A stretch of 64,000 nucleotides of DNA from an uncultured Bacteroidia bacterium. Lineage in GTDB: Bacteria; Bacteroidota; Bacteroidia; Bacteroidales; F082. Below are positions 32,233 through 40,313 of this stretch, one piece after another. The notes beneath the pieces were generated by a model that made no database searches, had not been told where the DNA came from, and saw only the letters and a program-made list of their open reading frames with translations. Both the position numbers and the translations under genes were made by a program. Position 1 is the stretch's first letter. Every line of letters begins with the position of its first letter. The DNA lies in the NCBI GenBank assembly GCA_902801625.1, contig CADCJI010000022.1, positions 1 to 64,000 of the forward strand. Reading direction: 5' to 3'.

Positions 32233-33150
32233 TCATTTATACAAATCTCCGGGAGTGTATAGGTCGAAGGCAGGCATTGTCTTGGGATCGAGGTTCTGGT
32301 AGGTGCCGTCCACCTGGATTCGCTCTTTGTTGAGCACATAGTGGCGACAGAACCACACGAGGTCATCAACCGTCAGTGGGCCTCCCGCTGCCACGCTGTG
32401 TCCGTAGCCCTCGAATCGGCGAGCGAAAAAGGGATAGCCGAACTTCTCGAAACGTTCCACCAAGGCATCGGAGCCAAAGAAGCCCGTATTGAAGAAACTA
32501 ATCTTCTTATAAGGCACCAGCTTATCTGATGTACCGTGATAGAACATGGTCGGAGCAGGTGCGTGTTTACTGTATTTCACCTTGCCTTCCTTGGAGAAGA
32601 TGGCGCCTGCATACGACACCACGCCAGCCAGACGGAAGTCTTCGGGGAGAATGTCATAATTCAGAAAACCGTTGCATAGGGCATAATCCACTTGCAACGA
32701 AGTGATAGCACCCGCACTAGAACCAATCATCACAATATAATCCTTGTTCACCTTCAGTTCCTTGGCATGTTCAAGCAGGTAGGCGATGGCCGAGATAGCG
32801 TCTTCCGCAGCCATGTTGACGGCATCTTTCAGGGGATCGGAGTTGAAAATGCTGAGGTTCTTGGCACCTTTCAGGCCTAAACGATAGTCGATGGCGGCCA
32901 CTTGGAAACCTTCATCAACCAACTGCTTGAAATAAGCTTTCTCAAACTCACCATCGCGATGACCTCCGATGAAGCCGCCGCCGAAGACATAGACCATGCA
33001 AATTGTGCTATCGTGAACCTTGTCGGGCGTGTAGAAATCAAGATAGAGTTGGAGTGTGTCACGCTCGGCATACTGGTAGGTCTTCATATTCTGCGCGAAG
33101 GCCGTCATGCCTACGAGGATGAGTGCCAATAGTAGAGTTATTCTTTTCAT
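32233..33150 (-). CDS. Secreted alpha/beta-hydrolase (carboxylesterase-like)
   Basis: The 305-residue protein has a signal peptide (KRITLLLALILVGMTAFAQ). The oxyanion-type loop VYVFGGGFIGGH lies near residue 55, the nucleophile elbow MIGSSAGA (GxSxG) near 143, and the acid and His are probably in YHGTSDKLVPY and FEGYGHSVA. It resembles esterases of the BD-FAE/acetyl esterase type used in carbohydrate deacylation. It is exported and shares an operon with a DUF481 barrel. Substrate unknown. Confidence 0.82.
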   Translation of the reverse strand: MKRITLLLALILVGMTAFAQNMKTYQYAERDTLQLYLDFYTPDKVHDSTICMVYVFGGGFIGGHRDGEFEKAYFKQLVDEGFQVAAIDYRLGLKGAKNLSIFNSDPLKDAVNMAAEDAISAIAYLLEHAKELKVNKDYIVMIGSSAGAITSLQVDYALCNGFLNYDILPEDFRLAGVVSYAGAIFSKEGKVKYSKHAPAPTMFYHGTSDKLVPYKKISFFNTGFFGSDALVERFEKFGYPFFARRFEGYGHSVAAGGPLTVDDLVWFCRHYVLNKERIQVDGTYQNLDPKTMPAFDLYTPGDLYK

Positions 33151-33162
33151 GGTTGTGTTTTT

Positions 33163-33238
33163 GACTATGGACAATGGCTTATGACTATGGCCTGCTATAA
33201 CCGAGAGGCAGGCCATTAGCCATCTGCCATAGGCCATC
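33163..33238. repeat. TATGGC-type palindrome between esterase and lpxD
   Basis: ATGGCCTGC (33187-33195) pairs with GCAGGCCAT (33208-33216), and outer TATGGACAATGGC with GCCATAGGCCAT. Same family as at 6146, 15749 and 47505. Confidence 0.7.
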
Positions 33239-33239
33239 G

Positions 33240-34181
33240 TTATGATTGATGTGTTTTATAGTATTCTTTCAGGAATTCCGGCAGTTGGCGCAAGGCGGCC
33301 TGTTCGCGCCATTGTTTCCGCACCTCTTGGGCAGGCACACCGAAGACGGCCTTGCCCGGCTCGATGTTCTTGTCGACGGCTGAGGTGGCCAAAACCACGG
33401 CACCCGTACCGATGACCAAGTCCTTGTTGATGCACACACGACCCCAAAGGATGACATCGTCTTCGATACGCGTCACGCCAGCGATGGCGGCGTGGGCACC
33501 GATGAGGCAGTTGTGGCCGATGTAGCTGTCGTGGCCGATTTGGCAGTGGTTGTCGAGCTTGGTGCCGCTCTCGATGATGGTGTCGGAAGTGACACCACGG
33601 TCGATGCTGCACAGAGCGCCAATCTCCACATCATCAGCGATGACCACACGGCCAAAGGACTCGAACTTCTTGAAGCCTTCGTTGCGGCGCTGGAAATAAT
33701 AGCCATCCGCACCGATGACGCTGCCCGAGTGAATGATGACATTGTCGCCAATCACGCAGTGGTCGTAGATGGTCACATTGGGATGGATGAGGCAGTTCTT
33801 ACCAATGACGGTATGATGGCCCACAAATGAGCCCGGCATGATGAGCGTACCCTCCCCTATCTCGGCCGAGTCGCTGATGGGCTGCGTCTGAGGCTCGAAA
33901 GGACGGAAATGGCGCATGATACGCATGAAGGCGTCGAAAGGATCGTCATGAAGAAGCAGGGCTTTCCCTTCAGGGCAAACCACCTCTTTATTAATAAGTA
34001 CCACTGTCGCAGCCGAGTTGAGCGCCTTGGCGTAGTATTTCGGATGGTCGACGAAGGTGATATCGCCTGCCTCCACCTTGTGGATTTCGTTCAAGCCCGT
34101 GATAGGAAAGTTAGCAGGGCCAATATATTTTGCGTCAATGAGTCCCGCAATAGTTTTCAGAGTAGTTTTCTTGATTTTCAT
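33240..34181 (-). CDS. lpxD: UDP-3-O-acylglucosamine N-acyltransferase
   Basis: LpxD transfers the second hydroxyacyl chain to UDP-3-O-acyl-glucosamine in lipid A synthesis. The 313-residue protein has the N-terminal uridine-binding domain (ITGLNEIHKVEAGDITFVDH) and a left-handed beta-helix of hexapeptide repeats from about 100 to 270 (IGKNCLIHPNVTIYDHCVIG). It then has IGHDSYIGHNCLIGAHAAIAG with the catalytic His, and a C-terminal helix. The start at 34181 is chosen because a -7 box lies at 34206-34213, which excludes the upstream Met at 34232. Confidence 0.92.
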   Translation of the reverse strand: MKIKKTTLKTIAGLIDAKYIGPANFPITGLNEIHKVEAGDITFVDHPKYYAKALNSAATVVLINKEVVCPEGKALLLHDDPFDAFMRIMRHFRPFEPQTQPISDSAEIGEGTLIMPGSFVGHHTVIGKNCLIHPNVTIYDHCVIGDNVIIHSGSVIGADGYYFQRRNEGFKKFESFGRVVIADDVEIGALCSIDRGVTSDTIIESGTKLDNHCQIGHDSYIGHNCLIGAHAAIAGVTRIEDDVILWGRVCINKDLVIGTGAVVLATSAVDKNIEPGKAVFGVPAQEVRKQWREQAALRQLPEFLKEYYKTHQS

Positions 34182-34205
34182 CGGAAATGTCTTTTGATAA
34201 AGATG

Positions 34206-34213
34206 CAAAAATA
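34206..34213 (-). promoter_or_regulatory. -7 box deciding the lpxD start
   Basis: TATTTTTG on the minus strand, 24 bases before the ATG at 34181. Confidence 0.6.
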
Positions 34214-34287
34214 GGATTTTTTTCTCAATCAAGAAAAAGTTTGAAAAACTAAACCGCCAATTACAGCAACAAGAATTGAAAACTCCG

Positions 34288-34638
34288 CTATTTCTGCAAC
34301 TCCGAAATATACCCTTTCACCTGCTCAAGGAGAGGCCTAAGGTCTTTGGAATATGTTTCCCAAATAAACAGCGGACTGGCTGTATAATAGCCATGAACAA
34401 GCACATTGCGCATATCAATGATATTACGCCACGGTGTTTGGGGATGTTCCTCACGGAATTCCTTTGTCAACATATTGGCTGCTTCACCAATAATCATAAT
34501 GTTGTATACCACCGCATGATAGCACATCACATCGCTCTTCATTTCCTCAAAAGTCTTCCCTTCAAGGAAATCCATCACATGACCGATGCTTGCCTCAATG
34601 TGAACCAGCCTCTCAATATCCCTAACTTGCTCTCTCAT
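34288..34638 (-). CDS. HepT-like HEPN ribonuclease toxin (DUF86)
   Basis: This 116-residue all-helical protein carries the HEPN motif RNVLVHGYY (Rx4H plus Tyr) near residue 83, which is the RNase active site in the HepT family. It starts at 34638, inside the end of the MNT gene (17-bp overlap), as usual for HEPN/MNT modules in which the nucleotidyltransferase AMPylates and silences the HEPN toxin. IGHVMDFLEGKTFEEMKSD is typical of DUF86. Confidence 0.88.
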   Translation of the reverse strand: MREQVRDIERLVHIEASIGHVMDFLEGKTFEEMKSDVMCYHAVVYNIMIIGEAANMLTKEFREEHPQTPWRNIIDMRNVLVHGYYTASPLFIWETYSKDLRPLLEQVKGYISELQK

Positions 34639-34921
34639 AGACCAGTCTCTTGTCACGATTAGCCGATTCCACGGCAAAAGGAAGCAAGGTACCTTCCTCC
34701 ACCAAGTCAACTTGACGGCCAAGGCGTTCCTCCAACTCTCTCCACATTTGTGCGTAGGCGAACAATCCAATGGGACTGCTGTGGTCAAACTCGACCAAAA
34801 TATCCACATCGCTATCAGGTGTGGCTTCACCACGTGCAAACGAGCCAAACAACCATGCTTTCAAGACAGGTTTGGTCTTGAAGTAGTCGGCGATAATATA
34901 GATAAGAGTTTGTTCGCTCAT
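34622..34921 (-). CDS. MntA-like minimal nucleotidyltransferase antitoxin
   Basis: The 99-residue protein has the nucleotidyltransferase core LFGSFARGEATPDSDVDILVEF (read as GSFARG followed by SDVDILV), with both metal-binding Asp residues. It is the antitoxin partner of the overlapping HEPN gene. A TACCTTTG box lies at 34941-34948. Confidence 0.88.
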   Translation of the reverse strand: MSEQTLIYIIADYFKTKPVLKAWLFGSFARGEATPDSDVDILVEFDHSSPIGLFAYAQMWRELEERLGRQVDLVEEGTLLPFAVESANRDKRLVYERAS

Positions 34922-34940
34922 TTTTCATTGTTTTTCAGCG

Positions 34941-34948
34941 CAAAGGTA
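34941..34948 (-). promoter_or_regulatory. -7 box of the HEPN/MNT operon
   Basis: TACCTTTG on the minus strand, 19 bases before the MNT start. Confidence 0.5.
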
Positions 34949-34993
34949 AATAAAAAAAACAAATTACGACTGAATTTTGCAATTATCCAAAAC

Positions 34994-35030
34994 AAAAGCA
35001 GTTGCAATCACTCGGATCACAACTGCTTTT
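34994..35030 (-). terminator. Terminator of efp
   Basis: AAAAGCAGTTG and CAACTGCTTTT form a perfect 11-bp stem; GTTTTGGATAATT follows on the minus strand. Confidence 0.85.
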
Positions 35031-35049
35031 TAAAGTTTTCAAGGTCTGC

Positions 35050-35613
35050 TTAAGCCTTCACGCGTTCGCAGTATTCGCCCGTGCGGGTGTCGACACGGAT
35101 CATGTCATCGGTGTTGATGAACAACGGCACGCGGACCATGGCGCCAGTCTCAACGGTGGCTTCCTTCAGAGCGTTAGTGGCGGTGTTGCCCTTCTCACCA
35201 GGCTCGGTGTAGGTCACTTGCAGGACGGTCTTCACCGGCATTTCGGCGAAGAGGATGGTCTCGGTGCTGGCGTCGACGACGACGTCAACCACATCGTTTT
35301 CCTTCATGAACTTCACGCCAGTGATGTTGTCGCCAGCGATCGGGATCTGTTCGTAAGTTTCGGTGTGCATGAAGATATAGTCCTCACCTTCCTTGTAGAG
35401 GTACTGATAGGGACGGTGCTCAACGCGGACATCCTCGAGCTTCACGCCGATGTCGAAACGCTTTTCCAAAACGTTGCCGCTCAGCACATCCTTCAGTTTG
35501 ATACGCATGATAGTGTTGCCCTTGCCAGGCTTAACATGTTGGAAGTCAATGCAGAAATAAATCTTTCCATCCAGACGGACGGCGCTTCCAATCTTTACAT
35601 CTTGACTTAACAT
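35050..35613 (-). CDS. efp: Translation elongation factor P
   Basis: EF-P relieves ribosome stalling at polyproline. The 187-residue length and three-domain layout are normal: the KOW-like domain contains FQHVKPGKGNTIMRIKLK with the modifiable Lys in PGKG at about position 32, then KRFDIGVKLEDVRVEHRPYQ, and a C-terminal OB domain with NTATNALKEATVETGAMVRVP. It is monocistronic, with a TACTTTTG box at 35692-35699 and a terminator downstream. Confidence 0.96.
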   Translation of the reverse strand: MLSQDVKIGSAVRLDGKIYFCIDFQHVKPGKGNTIMRIKLKDVLSGNVLEKRFDIGVKLEDVRVEHRPYQYLYKEGEDYIFMHTETYEQIPIAGDNITGVKFMKENDVVDVVVDASTETILFAEMPVKTVLQVTYTEPGEKGNTATNALKEATVETGAMVRVPLFINTDDMIRVDTRTGEYCERVKA

Positions 35614-35691
35614 AGTATTTTCAGATTTAAATATTTAAGATTCAAAGATTTAAAATTCAAAATTCAATTCCGACGTTACGAAATGAAGGTG

Positions 35692-35699
35692 CAAAAGTA
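35692..35699 (-). promoter_or_regulatory. -7 box of efp
   Basis: TACTTTTG on the minus strand. The leader between it and the ATG (79 bases) contains TTTAAGATTCAAAGATTTAA, a motif recurring at 5010, 52140 and 53140. Confidence 0.5.
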
Positions 35700-35794
35700 G
35701 TGGATTTCAGGGAAATGGCAAAGGAATTATGAAAAAAATCTCAGCATAAGTCATTATTTTGTACTTTTACGGCCAAATTCAAAACCCTATCAAT

Positions 35795-37921
35795 ATGAGA
35801 AAAAACAAACTATTCCTGTTAGCCATGATTACCTGCCTAATCGTATCGTGCAACACACAACCCCGTGAAAACGGAGCCAAAAATGAAACAAAAACCGACG
35901 CTAAGACCGAGATCAAGGAGAAAATCGGTCCGAAAGAGCTCACCTTGCAGTCGGACATCATGACGCCCGAAGTGCTGTGGAGCATGGGCCGCATCGGGGA
36001 ATACAGCATCTCGCCCGACCATCAGAAAATCGTCTACGCCGTCACCTACTACAGCGTGCCCGAAAACCGTAGCGGCTCCACCTTGTATATCATGAACGCC
36101 GACGGCAGCGACAACAAGGTGTTGGTCGTGAGCAACGACAGCCAATATAGCCCGCAATGGCGTCCCGATGGGAAGAAGATTGGTTTCCTTGCCCCGAAAG
36201 ACGATGTCATGCAACTTTGGGAAGTGAATCCCGACGGCACCGACCTGCAATGCGTCTCCAGCGAGGCCGACGACATCAACGGATTCCTCTACTCACCCGA
36301 CTGCGCTCAAGTGCTCTTCACCAAAGAAGTGAAACTGAAAGAAACCGTTGCCGACATCTATCCAGACCTCGACAAATCCTCAGGCCGCATCAACAACGAC
36401 CTGATGTACCGCCACTGGGACCATTGGGTAGACACCTACGGCCATATCTTTGTGGGTAACTTCAGCAGTGGCAAGATCGAGGCTTCGTTCGACGCGATGC
36501 AAGGCGAGCAATGGGAAGCCCCCGTGCGTCCCTTCGGCGGCATGGAACAAGTGCAATGGTTGCCCGACGGCAAGAGCTTCGTGTACTGCTGCCGCAAGAA
36601 GGTCGGTAAGGACTACGCCCTCTCGACCAACACCGACATCTACCAATACATCATCCAAAGCGGCGAGTGCAAGAACCTCACCGAAGGCATGATGGGCTAC
36701 GATCTCAACCCCGTCATCTCGCCCGACGGCAAATACATGGCCTGGGAGAGCATGGAACGCGACGGCTACGAGAGCGACAAGCAACGCCTCTTCGTGATGA
36801 ACCTCGAAACAGGCGAGAAGACCGACTACTCAGCCAAGTTCGACCAATGCTGCACGGGCTTCAGCTGGGCTGATGACAGCAAGACCCTTTATTTCATCAG
36901 CGATGCCTACGCCACTGACCAACTTTACGCTTTGAACATCGAAAACGGTGAAATCAAGAAACTGACGGAAGGCCAGCACAACTACATCTCGGTGCAATAC
37001 AATGGCGACAAGCTCATTGCAGGCCGCCAGTCGATGAGCCACCCGACGGAGCTCTTCAGCGTCGACCCTGCCACAGGCGAGGCCACGCAAATCACCACCG
37101 TCAACGACAAAATCTTTGCCCAACTGACCATGGGTGAGGTCAAGGAACGCTGGGTGAAGACCACTGACGGTAAGGACATGCTGACCTGGGTCATCTATCC
37201 CCCGCATTTCGACAGCACCAAGCAATACCCTGCCCTGCTCTACTGCGAAGGCGGACCGCAAAGCACCGTGAGCCAGTTCTGGAGCTATCGTTGGAACTTC
37301 CAGATGATGGCTGCTAACGATTACATCATCGTGGCCCCCAATCGTCGCGGCCTGCCCGGCTTCGGTCAGGAATGGCTTGAGGAAATCAGTGGCGACTACG
37401 GCGGACAATGCATGAAGGACTACCTCAGTGCCATTGACGAACTGAAGAAAGAGCCTTACATCGACGAGAACCGCCTCGGTGCAGTGGGTGCCAGCTTCGG
37501 TGGCTTCAGCGTGTACTGGTTGGCCGGTCACCACGACGGCCGTTTCAAGGCCCTCATCGCCCACGACGGCATGTTCAACCTGGAGGCACAATACCTCGAG
37601 ACCGAGGAGATGTGGTTCGTGAACTGGGACCTCGGCGGCCCCTTCTGGGACTGGAACAACCCCACCGTGCGCAAGACCTACGCCAATTCACCCCACCTCT
37701 TCGTCGACAAATGGACCGCGCCCATCCTCGTCATCCACGGCGGATTGGACTACCGCATCTGCTTCACGCAGGGCATGCAGGCCTACAACGCCGCCATCCT
37801 GCGCGGCCTCGACGCCGAGTTCCTCTATTTCCCCGACGAGAACCACTGGGTGCTGAAACCACAGAATGGCGTGCTGTGGCAACGCAGGTTCTACAATTGG
37901 TTGGATAAATACCTGAAATAA
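35795..37921 (+). CDS. S9 family prolyl oligopeptidase (dipeptidyl-peptidase 5-like) lipoprotein
   Basis: The 708-residue protein starts at 35795 with a lipoprotein signal (ITCLIVSCNTQ); the upstream Met at 35759 coincides with the -7-like TACTTTTAC. Residues about 60-420 form a beta-propeller with WD-like blades (YSPQWRPDGKKIGFLAP, PVISPDGKYMAWESM). The C-terminal alpha/beta-hydrolase carries the catalytic Ser in GAVGASFGGF near 568, Asp in IHGGLDYRI and His in FPDENHWVLKP. It resembles DPP5, which releases dipeptides in the periplasm of Bacteroidota. GC content is high for the window, suggesting strong codon selection. Confidence 0.93.
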   Translation: MRKNKLFLLAMITCLIVSCNTQPRENGAKNETKTDAKTEIKEKIGPKELTLQSDIMTPEVLWSMGRIGEYSISPDHQKIVYAVTYYSVPENRSGSTLYIMNADGSDNKVLVVSNDSQYSPQWRPDGKKIGFLAPKDDVMQLWEVNPDGTDLQCVSSEADDINGFLYSPDCAQVLFTKEVKLKETVADIYPDLDKSSGRINNDLMYRHWDHWVDTYGHIFVGNFSSGKIEASFDAMQGEQWEAPVRPFGGMEQVQWLPDGKSFVYCCRKKVGKDYALSTNTDIYQYIIQSGECKNLTEGMMGYDLNPVISPDGKYMAWESMERDGYESDKQRLFVMNLETGEKTDYSAKFDQCCTGFSWADDSKTLYFISDAYATDQLYALNIENGEIKKLTEGQHNYISVQYNGDKLIAGRQSMSHPTELFSVDPATGEATQITTVNDKIFAQLTMGEVKERWVKTTDGKDMLTWVIYPPHFDSTKQYPALLYCEGGPQSTVSQFWSYRWNFQMMAANDYIIVAPNRRGLPGFGQEWLEEISGDYGGQCMKDYLSAIDELKKEPYIDENRLGAVGASFGGFSVYWLAGHHDGRFKALIAHDGMFNLEAQYLETEEMWFVNWDLGGPFWDWNNPTVRKTYANSPHLFVDKWTAPILVIHGGLDYRICFTQGMQAYNAAILRGLDAEFLYFPDENHWVLKPQNGVLWQRRFYNWLDKYLK

Positions 37922-37934
37922 AAACCTAAATGAT

Positions 37935-37960
37935 AAAAGGAGGCGATTGCCTCCTTTTTC
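37935..37960 (+). terminator. Terminator of the S9 peptidase gene
   Basis: AAAAGGAGGC-gatt-GCCTCCTTTT is a perfect 10-bp stem ending in a T run. Confidence 0.9.
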
Positions 37961-37971
37961 ATTATCCTCTC

Positions 37972-38002
37972 TTGCGCGAAATAAAGAAAACTACTATTTT
38001 TG
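37972..38002 (+). promoter_or_regulatory. Promoter of the second HEPN/MNT locus
   Basis: TTG (37972-37974), a 20-base spacer and TATTTTTG (37995-38002) match the Bacteroidota consensus. Confidence 0.6.
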
Positions 38003-38033
38003 CCACAAATTAACCACAAAAACGATTGAAACG

Positions 38034-38212
38034 ATGGAACAACAGGCAGACATCCGTTGGTTGCAACGCTATTCCAATTTTCATAAGGCTTGCCAAAGGC
38101 TTATCGAAGTGACCGAAAGTGGCAAAACTTCAGCCGTTATGCTCCTTTGTTGAAATCGTTGGACGAGAAATTGGAGCAACTTTCAAAAGATAAAGAATAC
38201 CTACAATCATGA
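38034..38212 (+). pseudogene. Broken HEPN-type gene (remnant) upstream of an MNT gene
   Basis: A frame starting MEQQADIRWLQRYSNFHKAC resembles the N terminus of nucleotidyltransferase-substrate-binding (HI0074-like) HEPN proteins but stops at 38153 after 39 codons. Downstream, another frame reads WQNFSRYAPLLKSLDEKLEQ and ends in a TGA overlapping the MNT start (ATGA). The central HEPN helices are missing, so the gene looks deleted and frameshifted, although the promoter is intact. Confidence 0.6.
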
Positions 38213-38514
38213 AATTCGGATTAAGCGATACGGTCATCAGTGAGCTGCAAGCGGTGTTTCGCCGTCATGCCAACATTGAGAAAGTGTTGATTTTTGGCAG
38301 CCGATCTAAAGGCAACTACCGCGAAGGTTCGGACATTGACTTGGCCGCGTTGGGCAAAGGTTTGGACTACAACCAACTGCTCCAAATCCTGACCGAAATT
38401 GACGATTTAGAGTTGCTTTATTCCGTTGATTTGCTTGACTATTACAAGATTGTCAACACCCCCATCGGTGACCATATTGACCGCGTAGGGCAGGTGTTTT
38501 ACCAGTCGGCGTAG
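38209..38514 (+). CDS. MNT-type nucleotidyltransferase (antitoxin-like)
   Basis: The 101-residue protein contains VLIFGSRSKGNYREGSDIDL, the minimal nucleotidyltransferase signature GSxxxG plus DxD, and LLYSVDLLDYYKI with the third acidic residue. Its HEPN partner upstream is degenerate, so this looks like an orphan antitoxin. It differs clearly in sequence from the MNT gene at 34622. Confidence 0.85.
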   Translation: MKFGLSDTVISELQAVFRRHANIEKVLIFGSRSKGNYREGSDIDLAALGKGLDYNQLLQILTEIDDLELLYSVDLLDYYKIVNTPIGDHIDRVGQVFYQSA

Positions 38515-38587
38515 TTTTCTTTGTTTTACTCTCCTGTTTTATGATAATAAAGGCAATAGAGACCCCGAAAAGAGCTCCTTCGATAGA

Positions 38588-39334
38588 TCACCCCATCCGC
38601 TGCCGCACCACCTCGAAACAAACCACACCCGTGGCGACCGAGACATTCAACGAATCAATATCCCCGGGCATCGGGATCATCAGATGTCCGTCGAGGCGCT
38701 TGAGATAGGCGGGGCTGATGCCGTCCTCCTCCGAACCCATCATCACGCAGAGAGGGCCTGTGAGGTCCGATTTCCATAGGCTGTCATGCGCCTTCTCGGT
38801 GAAGCCCACAACGCGCAGGCCGCTGGCTTTCAAGAAATCGATGGCATCTTTCATATTCTCCACACGGCACACATTGATTAGAGAGAGTGCACCAGCCGAG
38901 GTCTTCATCGCGTCGCCGTTGATGGAAGCCGAGCCATGGTTAGGGATGACAATGGCGTCCACACCCGCGGCATAGGCAGTTCGGGCGATGGCACCGAAGT
39001 TGCGCACATCGGTGACGCGGTCGAGCATCAGGATGAAGGGGTCGCGGCCATCCTCGAAGACCATCTGCACCACCTTTTCAAGAGGCTGGTATTCAATCGG
39101 GCAGATGAAGGCCACCACGCCCTGGTGGTTCTTGCGCGTCAGGCGGTTCATCTTCTCGATAGGCACAAACTGCACCGGCACGCCGTTGGCACGGCAGGTG
39201 TTGGCGATCTCCGCAATCTCGGGCGAGCGCACACTGCCTTGGATGTAGACCTTCTCAATCTCCTTCTGCGAGCGAATCAGCTCGAGCACGGGATGAATCC
39301 CGAAAACCATATTATTCTTGTAGTTGTCTTCCAT
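38588..39334 (-). CDS. rlmB: 23S rRNA 2'-O-ribose methyltransferase, TrmH/RlmB family
   Basis: The 248-residue SpoU-type enzyme has an N-terminal substrate-binding domain (FGIHPVLELIRSQKEIEKVY) and the three SPOUT motifs: LDRVTDVRNFGAIARTA, CVMMGSEEDGIS and IPMPGDIDSLNVSVATGV. By homology it methylates G2251 of 23S rRNA (E. coli numbering). Monocistronic, with a TATTTTTG box at 39351-39358. Confidence 0.92.
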   Translation of the reverse strand: MEDNYKNNMVFGIHPVLELIRSQKEIEKVYIQGSVRSPEIAEIANTCRANGVPVQFVPIEKMNRLTRKNHQGVVAFICPIEYQPLEKVVQMVFEDGRDPFILMLDRVTDVRNFGAIARTAYAAGVDAIVIPNHGSASINGDAMKTSAGALSLINVCRVENMKDAIDFLKASGLRVVGFTEKAHDSLWKSDLTGPLCVMMGSEEDGISPAYLKRLDGHLMIPMPGDIDSLNVSVATGVVCFEVVRQRMG

Positions 39335-39350
39335 AAACTTAAATTTTCCG

Positions 39351-39388
39351 CAAAAATAAAGATTTTTCCAATAAAATACCTATTTTTG
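39351..39388. promoter_or_regulatory. Divergent -7 boxes of rlmB and the TonB-like gene
   Basis: TATTTTTG on the minus strand (39351-39358) serves rlmB; TATTTTTG on the plus strand (39381-39388) serves the gene at 39412. The two promoters are back to back. Confidence 0.5.
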
Positions 39389-39411
39389 CATCATCAAAAA
39401 ACTATAAAGCC

Positions 39412-40188
39412 ATGAAAACAAAACTCATCATCGCCATGGTCATCCTCTTTTCAGGATGGCAATTGAAAGCCCAAATCACGGCCCCACAACCCGTTGCAGG
39501 CCTTGAAGTGACCGAGGACTACATTACCAGAACGTTGGTCTATCCTGAAGCCGACCTTGAACAAGGCAAGAGCGGCAAGGTCGTGGTTGGCATGCACATC
39601 GACCCGCAAGGCGTGGCCAGCAACTACACCATCAAATCGAGCTTCAGCGAGGCTGCCTCCCCCGTCGCATTGCATCTGGTGAAGACCATCCTTTGGAGCC
39701 CCGCCACCAACATCGGCATCCCAATCGATTACGACTATGAATACGAAGTCAACTTCAGTGCGAGGAGCTACAAACGCCACTGGAAACGCCATGAGCGTCC
39801 CGTGGTTCCGCTCACTTTGGAAGCCGACACCTCCTATATAGTATACGAGTACAAACAGCTTGAAGAAGTAGCTCGACCCTATTTCGCCGATGGCGGCAAC
39901 ATGGGCAAATACATCGCCAACCACATGAAATTTCCAGCCGAGGCCAAGGAACGCGAGATACAAGGCACGGTACGTCTGAGCTTCGTGGTGGAGGTCGACG
40001 GCAGCGTGTCAAACATCGTCGTCATCAACTCGGTGGGCGGCGGTTGCGACAACGAGGCTGTCCGACTCATCGAAGAGACCGTTTGGTTGCCTGCTGAGAA
40101 GAACGGGAAATATGTGCGCAGTAGCAATATGCAGGATATTACGTTTAGTATTGGGGCGCATAATTTTCAAGATGGGAATAGTTATTAG
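39412..40188 (+). CDS. Periplasmic protein with two TonB C-terminal-like domains
   Basis: The 258-residue protein has a signal peptide (IIAMVILFSGWQLKA). Two TonB-like C-terminal domains follow: about 30-120 (YPEADLEQGKSGKVVVGMHI) and about 165-250 (FPAEAKEREIQGTVRLSFVV then VDGSVSNIVVINSVGGGCDN). The first is more diverged. There is no transmembrane energy-transducing N terminus, so it is not a complete TonB. It probably contacts outer-membrane receptors or the cell wall. Confidence 0.8.
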   Translation: MKTKLIIAMVILFSGWQLKAQITAPQPVAGLEVTEDYITRTLVYPEADLEQGKSGKVVVGMHIDPQGVASNYTIKSSFSEAASPVALHLVKTILWSPATNIGIPIDYDYEYEVNFSARSYKRHWKRHERPVVPLTLEADTSYIVYEYKQLEEVARPYFADGGNMGKYIANHMKFPAEAKEREIQGTVRLSFVVEVDGSVSNIVVINSVGGGCDNEAVRLIEETVWLPAEKNGKYVRSSNMQDITFSIGAHNFQDGNSY

Positions 40189-40281
40189 TTGAGAGTTGAG
40201 AGTTTAGAGTTTAGAGTCGGTGGAGAGTTTAGAGTTGAGAGTCAGTTGAAAGTTTAGAGTTTTTAGTTTAGAGTTTAGAGA
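40189..40281. repeat. TTTAGAG/TTGAGAG heptamer array
   Basis: The spacer is built from heptamers TTTAGAG, TTGAGAG and GTTGAAA. Related arrays occur at 44465-44640 and, inverted, at 60968-61000. Confidence 0.85.
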
Positions 40282-40313
40282 ATTACATAATCAGTTTTTA
40301 AAACCATATCAAA

